Below are positions 23,797 through 39,416 of a stretch of 64,000 nt of DNA, piece after piece. The DNA comes from Nymphaea colorata (Eukaryota > Streptophyta > Magnoliopsida > Nymphaeales > Nymphaeaceae): the NCBI RefSeq assembly GCF_008831285.2, contig NC_045144.1, forward strand, positions 24,071,716-24,135,715. Direction: 5' to 3'. Both the position numbers and the translations under genes were made by a program. Under the pieces are notes generated by a model. It made no database searches, was not told the DNA's origin, and was given only the letters and a program-made list of their open reading frames with translations. Position 1 is the stretch's first letter; every line of letters starts with the position of its first letter.

Positions 23797-26291
23797 TTAA
23801 CATAAAAATGATGCAAGGAAATACTTTACCAATTGTAATTGTGCTCTACGGCTTTTCATCTTATAAAAGGCATCAATAGTATCATCCGAATCAAACATTT
23901 GAGCAATTTCTTTCTCAATATGCAAAAGTAGACAATCTGCAAAGAATTCATCCTCTATTTTGTTACGCAACCTTGTTTTAATAAGTTTCATAGCAGAGAA
24001 TGCCATTTCTGTGGTTGCAGTGGAGACAGGAAGCGTTAGAATGAGACTAAGCAACCTATATACATAAGGATATTCTTCATTTTTTCTATTTTGTATCAAT
24101 ACTTCACATGCATCTAATAGTGTACCCAAATTTTGAAAACTTGGATGACGACAAGTATCATTCTTGTAATGTCTCAACTGATAATTTAAACCCATAAAAT
24201 ATGAGTTTAGAAAATCTTCAGGACAGAACTTCTGTGCAAGAGTGTATGCATCTTGTGCATTAAACGACTCATATTGATCTCTAGGGTTGAATGTCGACAT
24301 CAAATGAAGTATTTTCATATAATTCTCTTTAAATCTACTATTCAACTCTACCAGTTGAGAATCAATGGCAGCAATAAAAATGTCAACATAATAATGATGT
24401 CTCACTGTAATGAAATTACGGTCACGACGAGAACGTAATCCTCTTACAAAATATTGAGCATCCATATCTGGAATAGGGATATTATGTGTCATATAAAATG
24501 CTCCCACAGTATCTATAAATGAATCCCAACCAGTCTCTCTAAGTTCTCGTAGAAACTTTCTTGAATTACAAACCAAAACCATTGCATTTAGAATGTCTTG
24601 TCTTTCCCTCTACAATGCCTGACAAAGAATATCACTCTGTCCCAAAATTTCTTGTACCAAATGCAAAATAAATACAAAGTCAAGTGATGTTATCATTTTG
24701 TAAGCTGAATTACCTTCACCCCGTATTTGATATGTTGATCCATTGTCTCTTAAATTTTTCAATACTATACATGCTGCATAGAACATTTTTATCAAACTAC
24801 ACACGGACAAAAAATGAGATCCCCATCTAGTATCACCAGACCGCTGTAGTGATCCAATTTGATTAAGTCATCTTCTTGTTTGAAGTTCATTTATAGCAAT
24901 TCTAAATGCAATTTCGTTTGCTTGAGCTTCCCGCAATTCATCATTGTGTTTACTGCTTGCACTAACAACATTAATTACATATGTCAACTGTTCAAAAAAG
25001 CTATGAACATCAACAACTTCTCTTGAAGCGACAACAAGTACAAGTTGTAATCTATGAGCAAAACAATGAACATAATATGCATAAGGAGATTCATTCAAAA
25101 TTAATGCTTGCAATCCATTCCATTCACCTCACATATGACTAGCACCATCATATCCTTGACCCCGTATATCTTGAATACTAAGATTATGTTGAGACAACAA
25201 AGTGAAAACTGCATTCTTCAATGTAATTGTTGTAGTATCCCTCACATGCACAACATCTAAAAATTGCTCTTGAACTTGACCTTGCTTATTAACAAATCTA
25301 ATAACAATAGCCATTTGCTCTCTCTTGGACTCATCTTGAGCTTCATCAATAATAATACAATATTTAGCATCACCAATTTCTTCTATAATTTTAGCTCTCA
25401 CTTTTACTTGCAAAAACATGTAAAATTTCTTTTTGAACTGTTGGTGATGTATATTTAGCATTTCTTGGGGCATTATCCAAAAAAACTTGTGCAGCTCTGT
25501 CATTATAATTAGCTAAAATTTTAATAAACTCAATAAAGTTACCTTGATTGAATGAACTTGAGCTTTCAGCATGGCCTCTAAAACCACAAGCTTCGAATGC
25601 CAACCAATGAACTGCGTCCACAGATGCCTTCAATCTCAAGCGATTGTTGTAAACAAGCTCTGAACTTTTCTTTTCAATCATTTTATCTATGTGTATGCCT
25701 TGATGACTTAAGTCATTAAATGCTCGCACATTCATATTATGAGGCGAATTTTGATTTATCCTTTCATGACTACGAAAAGCACATGTTTTCTCACTACCAC
25801 ACACCCTCTTCCAAGCTCTGAATCCTTTAGTAATAAATGGACTGTCATTCGAATGTGAAGCACTGAAAAGATAACACGGTAAACAATATGCACTATCTGT
25901 CTTTGGAGAATATTCTAACCATAGAAATCTTTGAAACCAAGAAGCTTGAAATTTAAAAGGATGACTTAAGAACCTGACACTAGATATCTATGAAGCTTAT
26001 GCTGATATGACACATAGTTGATATATGCTCGCCAAACTTCATCCCTCTTATTTATTGGTATCTCTCATATAAGACGTCGCAACCCTGGATCACGCATGAT
26101 GCTTTCTATAGTTTCAATTTTTGAATACTTAAGAGGTGGAGAATTTGAGTCAAAAAGAACAACATCAAGAGCTTTTGGACTAGAACAACCAGCATTTTGG
26201 TTTTCTCCCTCTTGGTTTTCTTCCTCTTGGTTTTCTCTCAATTGATCAATAACTTGTTTCTTTTTAAATAATCATGAATATTTTTCTTCAT
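23797..26291 (-). pseudogene. hAT transposase (TTF zinc finger, DUF4371, dimerisation domain), broken
   Basis: On the minus strand a start at 26291 opens MKKNIHDYLKRNK, and a frameshift leads to QLRENQEEENQEGENQN. A TTF-type zinc-finger region follows (about 26190-25780, with SIMRDPGLR and KGFRAWKRV), then the DUF4371 core (25804-25129, with DAKYCIIIDEAQDESKREQ and GQGYDGASHM). Next is YYVHCFAHRLQLVLV (25113-24868) and a middle piece (24810-24610). The hAT dimerisation end (24582-23797) reads LPVSTATTEMAFSAMKLIKT. At least four stops or frameshifts separate the pieces. The enzyme would bind the terminal repeats and cut the element out; this copy is dead, though less decayed than the other hAT genes here. 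Confidence 0.85.
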
Positions 26292-29060
<2,769 letters not shown>

Positions 29061-29092
29061 GCCCAGGGGGGGCCCCCCTCCCTCTGTCACTG

Positions 29093-29660
29093 GCTGCAGT
29101 GGTGATCTGGGATATCTCAGGAGGCTTCACTGCAGGTACCTTCGATCTGTTGGATCGCCTGGTGAAGAGATGTTCTGTTCTGCCCATGAGTGCCCACGGG
29201 GATTTTTGTTGTTGCTCGGCATGATGACCATGACGTTGTCAAAGAACCACAGTTGGAAATCTATTAATAACTTTTGGAGGTTTTGAACACCTCATTTCTG
29301 TTAATGAATCGTAACTGTAATATGTGTTAAGATTTGAAGACATCTGTTTTACAAAAATTAAATATTATTTTAGGCTATTTTTCATTCATAGCTAGATTTT
29401 TCCATACTCAAAGGAATTCTGACCCTTCTTTCTATTCTACAGGTAGTTCATGACCTCAGGCTTTGTGATGGACGGGCATTGGCAATCTGGACACTGTGTC
29501 AGTTTTGGGACTTGTGTTTATTTTAGTTGTTTGGGTCCAAGTATTTTCTTATTGAAATAAAACAGTGTCTGATTTCTTTATGTTTTGGTCATGACCCAAT
29601 GTTGCTTCCGCTATTATAAAAATGAAAAAAAAAATTGGTGTCAAAAATTTGGTCGTGACA
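29093..29660 (+). repeat. 3' LTR, part 2 (after the hAT insertion)
   Basis: This begins with the right copy of the hAT target duplication (gctgcagt, 29093-29100), continues as the homologue of 5' LTR 15880-16465, and ends GTGACA at 29660. Directly after it come aacct and the pre-insertion flank. Confidence 0.87.
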
Positions 29661-29958
29661 AACCTGGCTCAGCCCAGCCCATTCCGTTTAGCAGTTAAAA
29701 AATAGGGCGGTTCGGGCCTTGGACATGGTTGACTATGCCTGATACCTGGCGGGGCCCATCCTCTTAATAGCTGGGCCAGGTAGTGTGCTGACGCGGTCCA
29801 AATTTTGGACATTAATGGCATTTAGTAAAAGGGCCACGGCTGGCCCCATGCCCAGGCCTGGCATCTTCTCCCTCCTCTATCGATACATGAAAGAGCAAAA
29901 CAGTGGAAATGAATGCGCTGCTAATTTTTGTGCATGTTTCTCAGCCCTCTTCCTTATC
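29661..29958. other. Flank between gypsy element and LecRK copy 1
   Basis: The first 130 bases contain gcccagccc and cgggcc words and appear to continue the sequence left of the gypsy element (before 13882), so the retrotransposon landed in an older GC-rich repeat. From about 29870 the sequence aligns with the leader of LecRK copy 2: ctcctctatcgatacatgaa corresponds to cttcctatccatacataaa at about 53275. This is therefore the decayed promoter and leader of copy 1. Confidence 0.5.
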
Positions 29959-30669
29959 ATGATTCTTCGGCTGTCAAGGTTTCTCCTGATCTTCCTTCAT
30001 ATTCTTGCTCATATCTGCCGATCACCTGTGGCTGCATTCAGTAGCATCTTTGTCTTAAACCGCTTCCAGCAGTCGGACTTGAGCTTATCAGACTCCGCAA
30101 CCGTAACTCAGACAGGGGCCCTTTGCCTGACTAACTGTCATCATAGCACAAATCCAGCCATCAAAGGCCATGCGTTCTACCCTTCAATTCTTCAATTCAA
30201 AAAATCTCCCTTTGCTAGGACAACCCAATCGTTCAGTACTCATTTCGTGTTTGAAATCAAATTGGAGTTCCAGGAGCCAGGTGGCCATGGCTTCTCCTTC
30301 GTCGTTTCGCCCTCCACCAACTTCTCTGATGCCACTGGAGGGCCCTACCTTGGCCTCTTCAACGAGTCGAACAATGGAAACCCAACCAATCATATATTTG
30401 CTGTTGAATTCGACACAGTTCAAGAAGTAGATTTGGATGAAATAGATGGAAACCATGTGGGCATCAATGTCAATGGTGTGAACTCCAGTGTCTTCGAATC
30501 GGCTGCTTACTATATAGACTATGGCAAGATGGAAGTGGTGGTTCTGGACAGCCTGACGCCCATTCAGGCATGGATAGAATATGATGGACAGATGAAGCAG
30601 CTGAATGTCACCATAGCTCCATTCTCACACCCACTCAAGCCTAACCGCTCCCTCATATCATATCCCTAA
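29959..30669 (+). pseudogene. L-type lectin receptor kinase copy 1, truncated in the lectin domain
   Basis: The start at 29959 sits in tatcATG, the same context as the starts of copies 2 and 3; the open frame extends further upstream, but that part is leader homologue. The 236-codon product has a hydrophobic signal peptide (RFLLIFLHILAHIC), then a legume-lectin domain with GGHGFSFVVSPSTNF and FAVEFDTVQEVDL. Where the paralogs read VGIDVN or VGVDVN it has VGINVN. Homology stops after SLISYP, where a TAA follows at once. The end of the lectin fold, the membrane span and the whole kinase are missing. Extracellular binding would be the only possible role. I treat it as a pseudogene; a short secreted lectin-like protein is conceivable but unlikely because the fold is incomplete. 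Confidence 0.82.
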
Positions 30670-31100
30670 AGAGAATAGAGGCACTATCAAAGAACTCAAG
30701 AAGGAAAGTTCAGCCAGCCATGACGATGGAAACAAGAAAGAAGAAATCAGGGGATTAGCAAAGGAAACTCCAGCCAGCTATAATGATAGAAACAGTAACG
30801 ATGCCAGCTGTAATAATAGAAACAGTAATGATTGTAATCGTTACAATACCAAGAAGGAAACATCATCTGGCCAATGGTATGAAGACAGAGACAACGGCTG
30901 GCCAAGACAGCTCCAATATTCCAAAAGATGAAGATGCAGTTGACAAACAGAGAGATGCAACAAAACAGGGAAACAAATTGCACTCTTGCATATGTCCCAA
31001 TATGTCATACAAGTCTCTAGGTTTTGTTTTAATAGCAACATGCCTATTGTTGTCTATTGGATCCTTGACATAAAAAGCTTGTTGACATTGAGATGATAAA
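30670..31100. repeat. Sequence replacing the lost LecRK 3' part, with degenerate short repeats
   Basis: Right after the LecRK break the sequence has no similarity to the paralogs. Between about 30705 and 30840 units of about 30-70 bp recur, sharing ccagccatgacgatggaaac, ccagctataatgatagaaac and ccagctgtaataatagaaac. This looks like foreign DNA brought in by the event that truncated the gene. No transposon ends were recognised. Confidence 0.45.
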
Positions 31101-33960
31101 ACAAATGGTTCATCCTTCATACATCTATAGTTGATGCTAATATATGTCGACCCAAATTCATCAATTTAGTTGCTTGTCTGATGTCCAGTCAAGAATCATA
31201 CCATTTGCATTTGAAAAACACATACTTCAGCCTCTCATAGTAACAAACTTCCATTTTGTTAGTGATATATTCATAGTATTCAACTTCACCAACATTAGGA
31301 GTATGTGCATTAACAAAAACACCACTATTATGGTATTTCTTGTATGTGTCTTTATCCCTTGTATAAAATATGAATCCATTAGATATGAACCATTTATATT
31401 TGAATGTATTCCTATTTGGGAATTAAGAGAACCAAACAATATTTTTTGGTATATGTTGATTTTCTTGATCATAGTTTTTTTAATTTGTAACAATACATAT
31501 AAATATATAAATGTCATAAATAATGTAAATCTAAATCTAAATACATACTAGCATATGTATGAACCGTATACATTTTTCAAACTAATCTGAAAAAATTGTT
31601 TTGGGGAGGCGCTGTATGGCATTGGGATTCATCACACATTGTTTGGTAATCAACCTTAAGTGTTGCCTATAACGCAAAAAATAGATGTAATAACATCATA
31701 ATATATTGTATGATCAATGTATTATATATATTCAAAATTCAGAATATTCTTACATAATATATAGTAGAACAACCTTTTGATAAAATAATATGTATGTATG
31801 CATTTAATGGGGAGTCAATGTGTTCATGGTTACCAATTCTGATGCACTTAATGGATGCTCCATTCTTTCCACACTGGATTCATCTTCTGGATTATCAATA
31901 ATGTCTTCATCATTCCTTTAAGGTTTATTCATTCTTGAATCTACACACTGGCAATATGTTGAACAAAATATCACACATTCATCTGTCAAATAGCCCATAT
32001 TAATTGACCCTTCTAGTTGACTTTTATTACATGCATACCTTCTAAATTTAAACACTATGGGGCAGTTTCGCACCCATAACACATTATTACTGTTCAGTAA
32101 AACTGCTCCAAAAATTGGGGCAGATTCATGTGAGATTTTATAACTTAATGTTCCATGAATTTATTTGAAATTTTGAAGAAGATTCACTAAACACTAACAA
32201 TCTATTATAGGTGACAAACAACTTCTATGGACAATGATAGCAAATCATAGAAACCTAGTGACAGATAGCATGAGAAGGTAATCAAGGAAAAAAGTTAAGG
32301 CACGACTTGGTTAAGAGATTAACCACAAGGAAGTGGTGAGTTGTGGTGATGCCAATGGAGTTGAAATATTGCTTTAAGTATCTTGTTCACTAACTTTCTG
32401 TACGAAATTAAAAATGATATATGGTTTCGTAAACACAAAGATGATGATATGGCTAATTCGACAAGACAAAGTTTAAGGCTTCATTCTCATTGCCCACCTT
32501 TGTAATTCACAACAACCACTCCTATTTTACACCCAAATATGAATGAACGAATTTATCTTCTAGTGCATGTCGTATACTTCATTGCAGTCCAGTCCTTCAT
32601 TCAACTTGTAGCTTGTAATTCACTTTTTAATATATTGGTTTCTTGTTTGTCCTTTTTAGATGATACTAAGTAGGTTTTCAAGTGTTTTATTACTTGTAAA
32701 TTTGGTAATACAAAACATTTCATGATGAAATCATGAGCTTATTTAAAAAATGATATGACCAGTACTAAAGAGACTAGATTGCAATATGTCCATAAGGTCA
32801 TTAATGCATTTTCAATTATCAGCCATGGACCTAAAACATAGATTAGTCTTGTCCATTTCATTTTCTTTATTTGATTGATGACCTATGCCTATTTCTTTTC
32901 ATCATTTTGTCGCATATAGATATACACACACACATATAATATATCTGGCGGACACACCTAGGAGTGTCAATTTTGTTAATCAAACTTTTATTTTCTTTAT
33001 GCATGTTCCAACAAGGAAAAAATACTTTTATTCATACTTTTCATGTATTGATGACACATTTCCTTTTATTGCAGTAGCAATTGAATGGTTGGTAGAGTTT
33101 AAAAACTTATATATGTAATGAGTGGATTGTTGCTACATTTTGGGCATACAAGTATCCACAGTGGCATGAAAGAATAAGTTAGTGGCCATCTACCAGCCCA
33201 CCCATCATTGTTGACAAAGGATGGTAGCTTTTTTCCTGCAAGCTTGTAATTAGCCTTTGACATGTTGGCATTGATGTTTGCTTATGTTAATTTCGTAGCT
33301 TTCTTCTTTTTCATATATGTTGTTACAAATTTTGATTGATGTCCAATAGCTTTCGTTGTGATATTGATCTGTATCTTATTTCCAACCTTCCTATTGTTGA
33401 CATTTCCATGCAGCAATTAAGTAGACTACTAATAGTGTGAGGTAGGAGTCTAAGGGGATAGATGGGAAGTCTTTTATTTGCACAATGATTTCATTGTAGC
33501 TTGATTTGAGATCTGATTTGATAAATAATAAAATCTGGCCATGTCTGCCTTCGGATTAGATCCAAGTAATATTCCTATGTTCAGGTCAATTTGAAATAGT
33601 TTTCTTGTTCATAAACATCAAATTACTTGTGCAACCAGTAGTTGGATTTGATTATGTTGGAGATGGTAATGCTTTAATCAAAATAGATTAATTTATGCCC
33701 AGTTAGGCCAGCTAATAGCAAACAAAAATTGCAAATGGTTCATGGCTTGTTTAAGGATTTTATTTTTTTACCTAATCAGATCTTGTGATGAACTCTATTT
33801 TCCCAAATCTAATGTGAACAGTAACATTGTTATAGTGTTTTTCTTAAGCTTACTTTTTGAAATTATAGCTAATGGCAGAGCTACAAAACATGATAACATA
33901 AAAACTGTTTTAACAAATTTTCCCTGTTTAATCAATCAAAGGAATGGATTACTTGCAAGT
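31101..33960. other. Intergenic DNA, no gene recognised
   Basis: AT-rich sequence. A 135-codon frame at 31144-31551 and its antisense partner are hydrophobic by composition and match no family I know. I found no organelle-like genes, LTR ends or hAT ends. The right end may belong to the hAT remnant that starts near 34000. Confidence 0.4.
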
Positions 33961-33989
33961 GTAAGCTGTTTCTTTGAAAAATATTAGAT

Positions 33990-35580
33990 ACTTGACATTC
34001 TACAAGAAATGGATTACTTGTATGGAAGGAGCTTATCAAGACAATAAATAAAGTAGGTATTCAGCGTGCTGTCTGTCAACACCCAAAAACCTTTCTAGAT
34101 CTTAATAGTAAAATTCGTATTACATGTCTAAGGAACCATCTGAAGGCATGTCCTAAGAGACTTAACTTAAAACTAGGCCAACAACGTTGTGTAGTTGGTG
34201 AAAGGACTAAAGACAGAATAAGTACTATTAATAATTTCAAGTTTGATTCAAATAAAAGCCAGTTTGATTTAGCTATGGTTATTCTTTATGAATATCGATT
34301 TTTTATAGTTAGTCATTTAGGCTTTCAGAAGTTTGTTAAAAGATTGCAACTACAGTTCAAGGAATTATTATGTAACACTACTAGATTGGATTGCATACAA
34401 ATGTATGAAAATGAAATGACAAAATCACGTAATATTTTAGATAAGATTAATGAAAGGATTAGTCTCACATTTGACATGTAGACTTCATCTTGTAAAAAAC
34501 ATGGTTATTTATGTTTGATTGTACATTATATTGATAGCGGTTGGGAAATGCAAAAGAAAGTTCATAACTTTGTTGCCATTGAAACATTCATACATAAGAA
34601 AAATTCACACGTCATTACATGTTTTTTACTAAAACAAATATTGACCACAAGTTAATTTTTAATTACTTTAGATAATTGTTTTCCAAATGACAATGTGGTT
34701 ACAAAATTGATGGATGGTTTCTTAAAAGGATGCACTTTCTCGTAATGATTTTTTTTTTTTCAAGTTAGATGTGTTGCTCATACTGTTAACTTAGTTGTGT
34801 AAGATAGTGTCAAAGAAATAAGTGATGTGATTGATAAAATCAAAAAACATAATACATATATTAAACAATATCTAGCTCTACATTAAATTTTTGATCAAGC
34901 AATGCATCATGTCAAAGTTGCTTGTGAAAAAAAATTATGTCTCGATGATTGAACTATGAAACTTGACATTTCTTATGTTTGATGTAGCTTTAAAATATAA
35001 AAAAGCTTTTGGTTATCTCTAAGGACTTGATCATTATTATTTTTTGACACCAAATAAGGATGAGTGAAAGAATGTTGTTCTTAGTTAAAACTGTTTAAAA
35101 ATATTTTATGATGATACTAATGTCATTTCTTTGGTAAAGTATCTTGCTTCTAAGATCTTCTTTAAACAATTTTGTGACTGTAAAGATAAAAAATGATTAA
35201 ATGTATCCAAATTAGATATTTGTCATTCAAATATGGTGATGAGGATGAACAAAAGGTTTGACAAGTATTGGGGTATATGCAATCTAATTTTAGCTTTTGC
35301 AATGGTTTTTTAATCTCATTACAAGGAGAAAATTCACCTTGACTATAAGCAATTTTATAAAGATAAAGCATATGGATATGTTTCTGCAATTATAAACTAC
35401 ATTTGTGATTTTTACGATTAGTACAAAACTATCTATGCATCAAAAACATTCTCTATTCGTTATATTGTTGCTTTTAAGACAGATAGTGATTCATTTAACT
35501 TTACATCTTTGGTTGAATTCTCTTCTCTTAAAAAGTCTATAACAAGTGTACAAGATGACTTTCTTGAAGAATCATCACAG
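33990..35580 (+). pseudogene. Second hAT transposase remnant (ricesleeper-like)
   Basis: Plus-strand pieces follow the order of a plant hAT transposase. FDLAMVILYEYRFFIVSHLG and YENEMTKSRNILDKINERIS (34266-34481) are followed after a stop by GYLCLIVHYIDSGWEMQKKV (about 34502-34560). Next comes LDNCFPNDNVVTKLMDGFL (about 34670), then RCVAHTVNLV (about 34768). MNKRFDKYWGICNLILAFAM lies at about 35243-35302, and the end reads YVSAIINYICDFYD. No BED finger and no C-terminal dimerisation domain were found. The many stops mean it is long dead. It differs from the 11-13 kb remnant and the nested TTF-type element, so three hAT lineages are present in the window. Confidence 0.7.
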
Positions 35581-36979
35581 AGTTAATGAAAAAAATCATA
35601 TTTGGAGTTGTATTTCGAAGAGCATATTGATCTAAAAAATAATATAATTGATATTTTGATATGATGGAAAGTTTCATCTTAAATGGGATATGTGATATTT
35701 TGGCTATTCTAAAATCCACTATTGCATAAAAGTCAACATTTAGTATAGATGGATGCATTCTTGATATGTACAGAAGTCGATTAGGTACAAAGACAATGGA
35801 GCTTTGATATCTACACACGATTAGTTGCGAGATCAAATTGAAGGTAATTAATTTAGTATTAAGGTTTTTAAGTTTTTTTTTTGTAGCTTATTTCATTCTT
35901 TTGTGAGATGATTCTAATTTTCCTGCACATTTGCCTGAAGAGGAAGCACCATTTACATATGCAAATATTGAAACTGAGCCATAAATTAGAGGTATATATT
36001 CTTTTCGTACTTATTTACTTTATTTATATTAATTAAAACCTATAGTTATTTATGTTTATTAAGTTTATTTAATTTATTATTATTATTATTACATAGTACA
36101 TGTTAATTTGATAGCATTATCTTCAATATAGTGTAAATGTGGTTGAACTATATATATCAAAATAATGAAAACATATACACATAGGCAAGTTGAGGCATTG
36201 ACAGACAATCCTTGCAAGCTCGTATTAAATGGTGAAAATGTTTCCTTGTTGAGGTTGTCAAGGAATGACTCGTCTAGTCTCTTGTTGCATAAAAAAAAAT
36301 ACAGAAGTACAATTTTGAAAATTGAAGTTTAAATGCTCTAGAGAATGAAGTTTGATGATGCGATGTGACTTGTATGTACTTATGTTTGTTCTCACTCTTC
36401 CCTGCCCCTCCCTTCCCCCCTCCCTCCCTTTTGCTCTCTCTCAATGGGTTTGACAAATACCACCAATCAAGTTTAGTCTGATGTGAGGTTAAGGTTGGCT
36501 TTTATAGTCCATTTGGTGGTCATTATATATGTTTCTACATATTACCTTGTTGTGATTCTTATTACTTAAAATGGGTAAATCCTCGTAGGTTACATTTTGA
36601 AACATTTGACTCTTCATTCTTTCTCAAGTGATGATCAATTTTTATTTTCTTATGTATATCTATGGAGTTGGTTTGGCCTATAGCAGAAGCATGTTACACA
36701 CTATTTTGTTCAAGGAAATTGTAAAAATGTATGAAAATTTTCCCTTGGTAACTATTACCTTACTAAATGGAATACAACACCAAGGTCCAACCTAAATGGC
36801 TTGGTACTTGTGATTTAACCACGCAGTTGCACTTGCCTTACAATCATTCATCATTTACTACATTACTTCAATCTTGGTACACGTTTAAAAAAATATATTT
36901 TTGGCTTACTTTATCAAATTTGACTAAGATTCAAATTCTAAGGATACATATATTTCAAAATTAGCTAATAAATAAAATT
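35581..36979. other. Intergenic DNA, no gene recognised
   Basis: AT-rich with a short (TTA)n run at about 36076-36092 and a C/T-rich patch at about 36395-36440. No coding family recognised. Confidence 0.45.
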
Positions 36980-37131
36980 AAAAGTCGGATTTGCATATGG
37001 CTTAAAAGTCATATTTCAATTGGATTCAGATGTCACTTAAAAACCAGATTTAGATTGGATTAGGACATGACTTAAAAGTCGGGTTCAGATTGGATTCAGA
37101 TATAACTTAAAAGTTGGATTCATTCTGGAAT
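36980..37131. repeat. 35-bp tandem repeat
   Basis: Units starting aaaagtc and ending with a form of acttaa lie at 36980-37003 (partial), 37004-37038, 37039-37073, 37074-37108 and 37109-37131 (partial). The three full units are exactly 35 bp and share gattggatt in the middle. The vocabulary (ggattcagat, ttggat) resembles the minisatellite at 6301-6721, though the period differs. Confidence 0.75.
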
Positions 37132-37548
37132 TGAATATAAAAGTTCTTTCCTTAATATCAGCATCACATGAACCCCAACATTGAAATATATTTTGATATG
37201 TTGGTCTGCTTATATCTATGCATCATGTTGATAATAAGATGACCCTGTTAACGGGCTTGGCTTACATCAGCTGTAGACTTTTTATTGACATAATAATAAA
37301 GTAATAAGATGTCAATTTTTATGTTGAAAACCATTTTTGTTATGGACGACCAAGATCGGTAGTTAACAAGTTCGCCAATGCAGATCATTGATAACACTTT
37401 GGGTTCTAAAGGTTCTGCTTGATACAATTTAAACAAAAAAAATCTACTATACAATATTATTTAAAACATGAAGCAGTGGCCTTTCACAAGTGAACTTGTT
37501 CATAAACTAATATGTGGATTATGAACTTTAAAAAAGGTTATAGTCTTG

Positions 37549-37613
<65 letters not shown>

Positions 37614-38400
37614 GGAAGAGGCATATAACCCTTCTGACATATCTGATGAATACAATTGAAGCCATTCTTTCCATTTTCATTGGACAGCCTCAATGACATC
37701 CAAAAAATAAAAAAGAAAAAAAGGTTGAGAGGGAAACACAAGGTCACCTCAATGGTCAGTCATTTCTCACCTGCTCTCTTGATTGTCATCCTCCATTGCC
37801 CAGGCAAAACAGGGTGAGCTTGTTGGAGATGGTGACTGGGTACAGGGTGACGGTTCAATCTCCATTGCCTCACAAGAAAGTGATGCACGGCAATTATTGC
37901 ACTAGGTGGATGTTAAGGATTATGCTAGTCCTTCACGCTCCTTGTGTGGCATGGGGAATACTGTAACAGGAGGCTGCAATGAATTTAGTAAATCAGATGT
38001 GGTTGTTGAGCCGTTCAAGGCATAATGCAGCAGACAATTTGGGTGGCGCACGCACAAGGTAATCACTCACCCTTTAGGGACCTCCATTCATCGTCTGTGG
38101 AATCTGCTGCATGCTTTCTTAATCCCACCATAAATCGACCCATCCCCTTCTCATTTCTGGTGTCTTCTTCATCTAGCCTGTGGGCAGGATCATTATCCAA
38201 CCAAGTTCAGATGTATTTCTTTATTCCTTTCACCGTTAACATGCATTTCCAATTCAGCAGCCCTCATCCCAACTATCCCTTTTACTGCGCCCTATTGAAC
38301 CCATCCAGCACACTCTTCCCCTTGGTAAATTGGCATGTGAATTTCTCCATTTGCTGGGTGTGAGCCTACCAAAATCTCAAATCAAGCAGACTGAATTATT
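37132..38400. other. Intergenic DNA with an (AT)n run
   Basis: No gene recognised. A pure AT dinucleotide run occupies 37554-37610. The 112-codon frame at 38025-38363 is hydrophobic and Ser/Pro-rich, with no recognisable domain. Confidence 0.45.
37554..37610. repeat. (AT)n microsatellite
   Basis: A perfect AT dinucleotide run of about 57 bases in non-coding DNA. Confidence 0.92.
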
Positions 38401-39260
38401 GCTTGAGAACAAGTTCTAGGTTGCTAAGACGCACCCTAGGAAGAATCCAACATCCAAAAGGAGAGACCCTGAGCATTCTGAACTGACCCTGCACTCCACC
38501 AGAGCTCGTAAGCCCAAACTCATTTTTGAATAAATTTGCAGATTTGGTGATTGCATTACTTTTATCTCTCGTGATTCTTGGGCTGTGTTTCTCGAAAATA
38601 AGGATGGACTAGCTGTTAATGAGCCTAAGGTCCTCATTAAAATGGTTGGATAGAAGTCTAATATTTGGTCATCATGTAACAAAGCTTTCCAATTTTTTCA
38701 AGATAGGAACGATGACATTACACAAGGACAAGCGGCTTTTCAGTGGATGGTGTCTTCATCGGGTGTTTTCTAAGGGACACATTATGGGGGACAGGGCCAT
38801 CACCAAGGCATAGTTTATTACTTTGTTCATCTTACAGGATTGGTTCTCATGGACCATTACTTAAAAGGATAGGATTCCATGCACATGGCTAGTTGGCATT
38901 GCCTTTGTAGAACAGAGGAAAACATCACTCAGTTGTTTTGGGACTCCCCAGTTATGAGGAAGTTTATGACAGAACATCGCATTTACCAAGAGTGATTGTC
39001 AGAAGTGACTCCAGGATTTGGGACCTAATTATGGAATCATACGAGATCAGATGAGCAAAAACATGCTACAAGACTATGGAGGACTTAGTTGGCTCTAACA
39101 TGGTGACACATATGGCTGGTTATAAATGATGTATTTTTTTGAAGACTATGGAGGACTTAAGTTCAATTTTTGGCTCTAACATATGGGTGGAATTCTCGTG
39201 GGTGAGTTGGGTGTTATTTCTGTTCTATGATTTTTTGCGCCCGGTGTGTGACATCATGTA
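38401..39260 (+). pseudogene. Possible LINE fragment (RVT zinc-binding-like)
   Basis: At about 38878-38953 one plus-strand frame reads SMHMASWHCLCRTEEN and goes on ITQLFWDSP. This has the Cys-x-x-Cys, Glu-Glu-Asn and LFW spacing of the zinc-binding region after reverse transcriptase in plant LINE-type elements. The frame is broken on both sides and no reverse transcriptase core, poly(A) tail or target duplication is visible. The assignment is tentative. Confidence 0.3.
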
Positions 39261-39416
39261 GGTTTTCAACATCCTGTTGGACTCTACTTTAGTAACATTG
39301 ATCTAATTTTTCTACTCTCTCTCTCACTCTCTCTTTTTCTCTCTCTCTCCCTTCTTCATCTTGCTCTCTCCTTTTCTCCACTTTTTCTATCCCTTTCCCG
39401 CCCTTCCTCCTCCCAA

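Noticed and set aside
29785-29958. N-terminal extension of LecRK copy 1 by 58 codons
   Set aside because: The region aligns with the untranslated leader of copy 2 and the signal peptide begins only at the ATG at 29959.
31144-31551. Hydrophobic 135-codon frame, considered as organelle-derived or a membrane protein
   Set aside because: No organelle gene motif is recognised, an antisense frame is equally long, and AT-rich codons for Ile/Phe/Asn explain the hydrophobicity.
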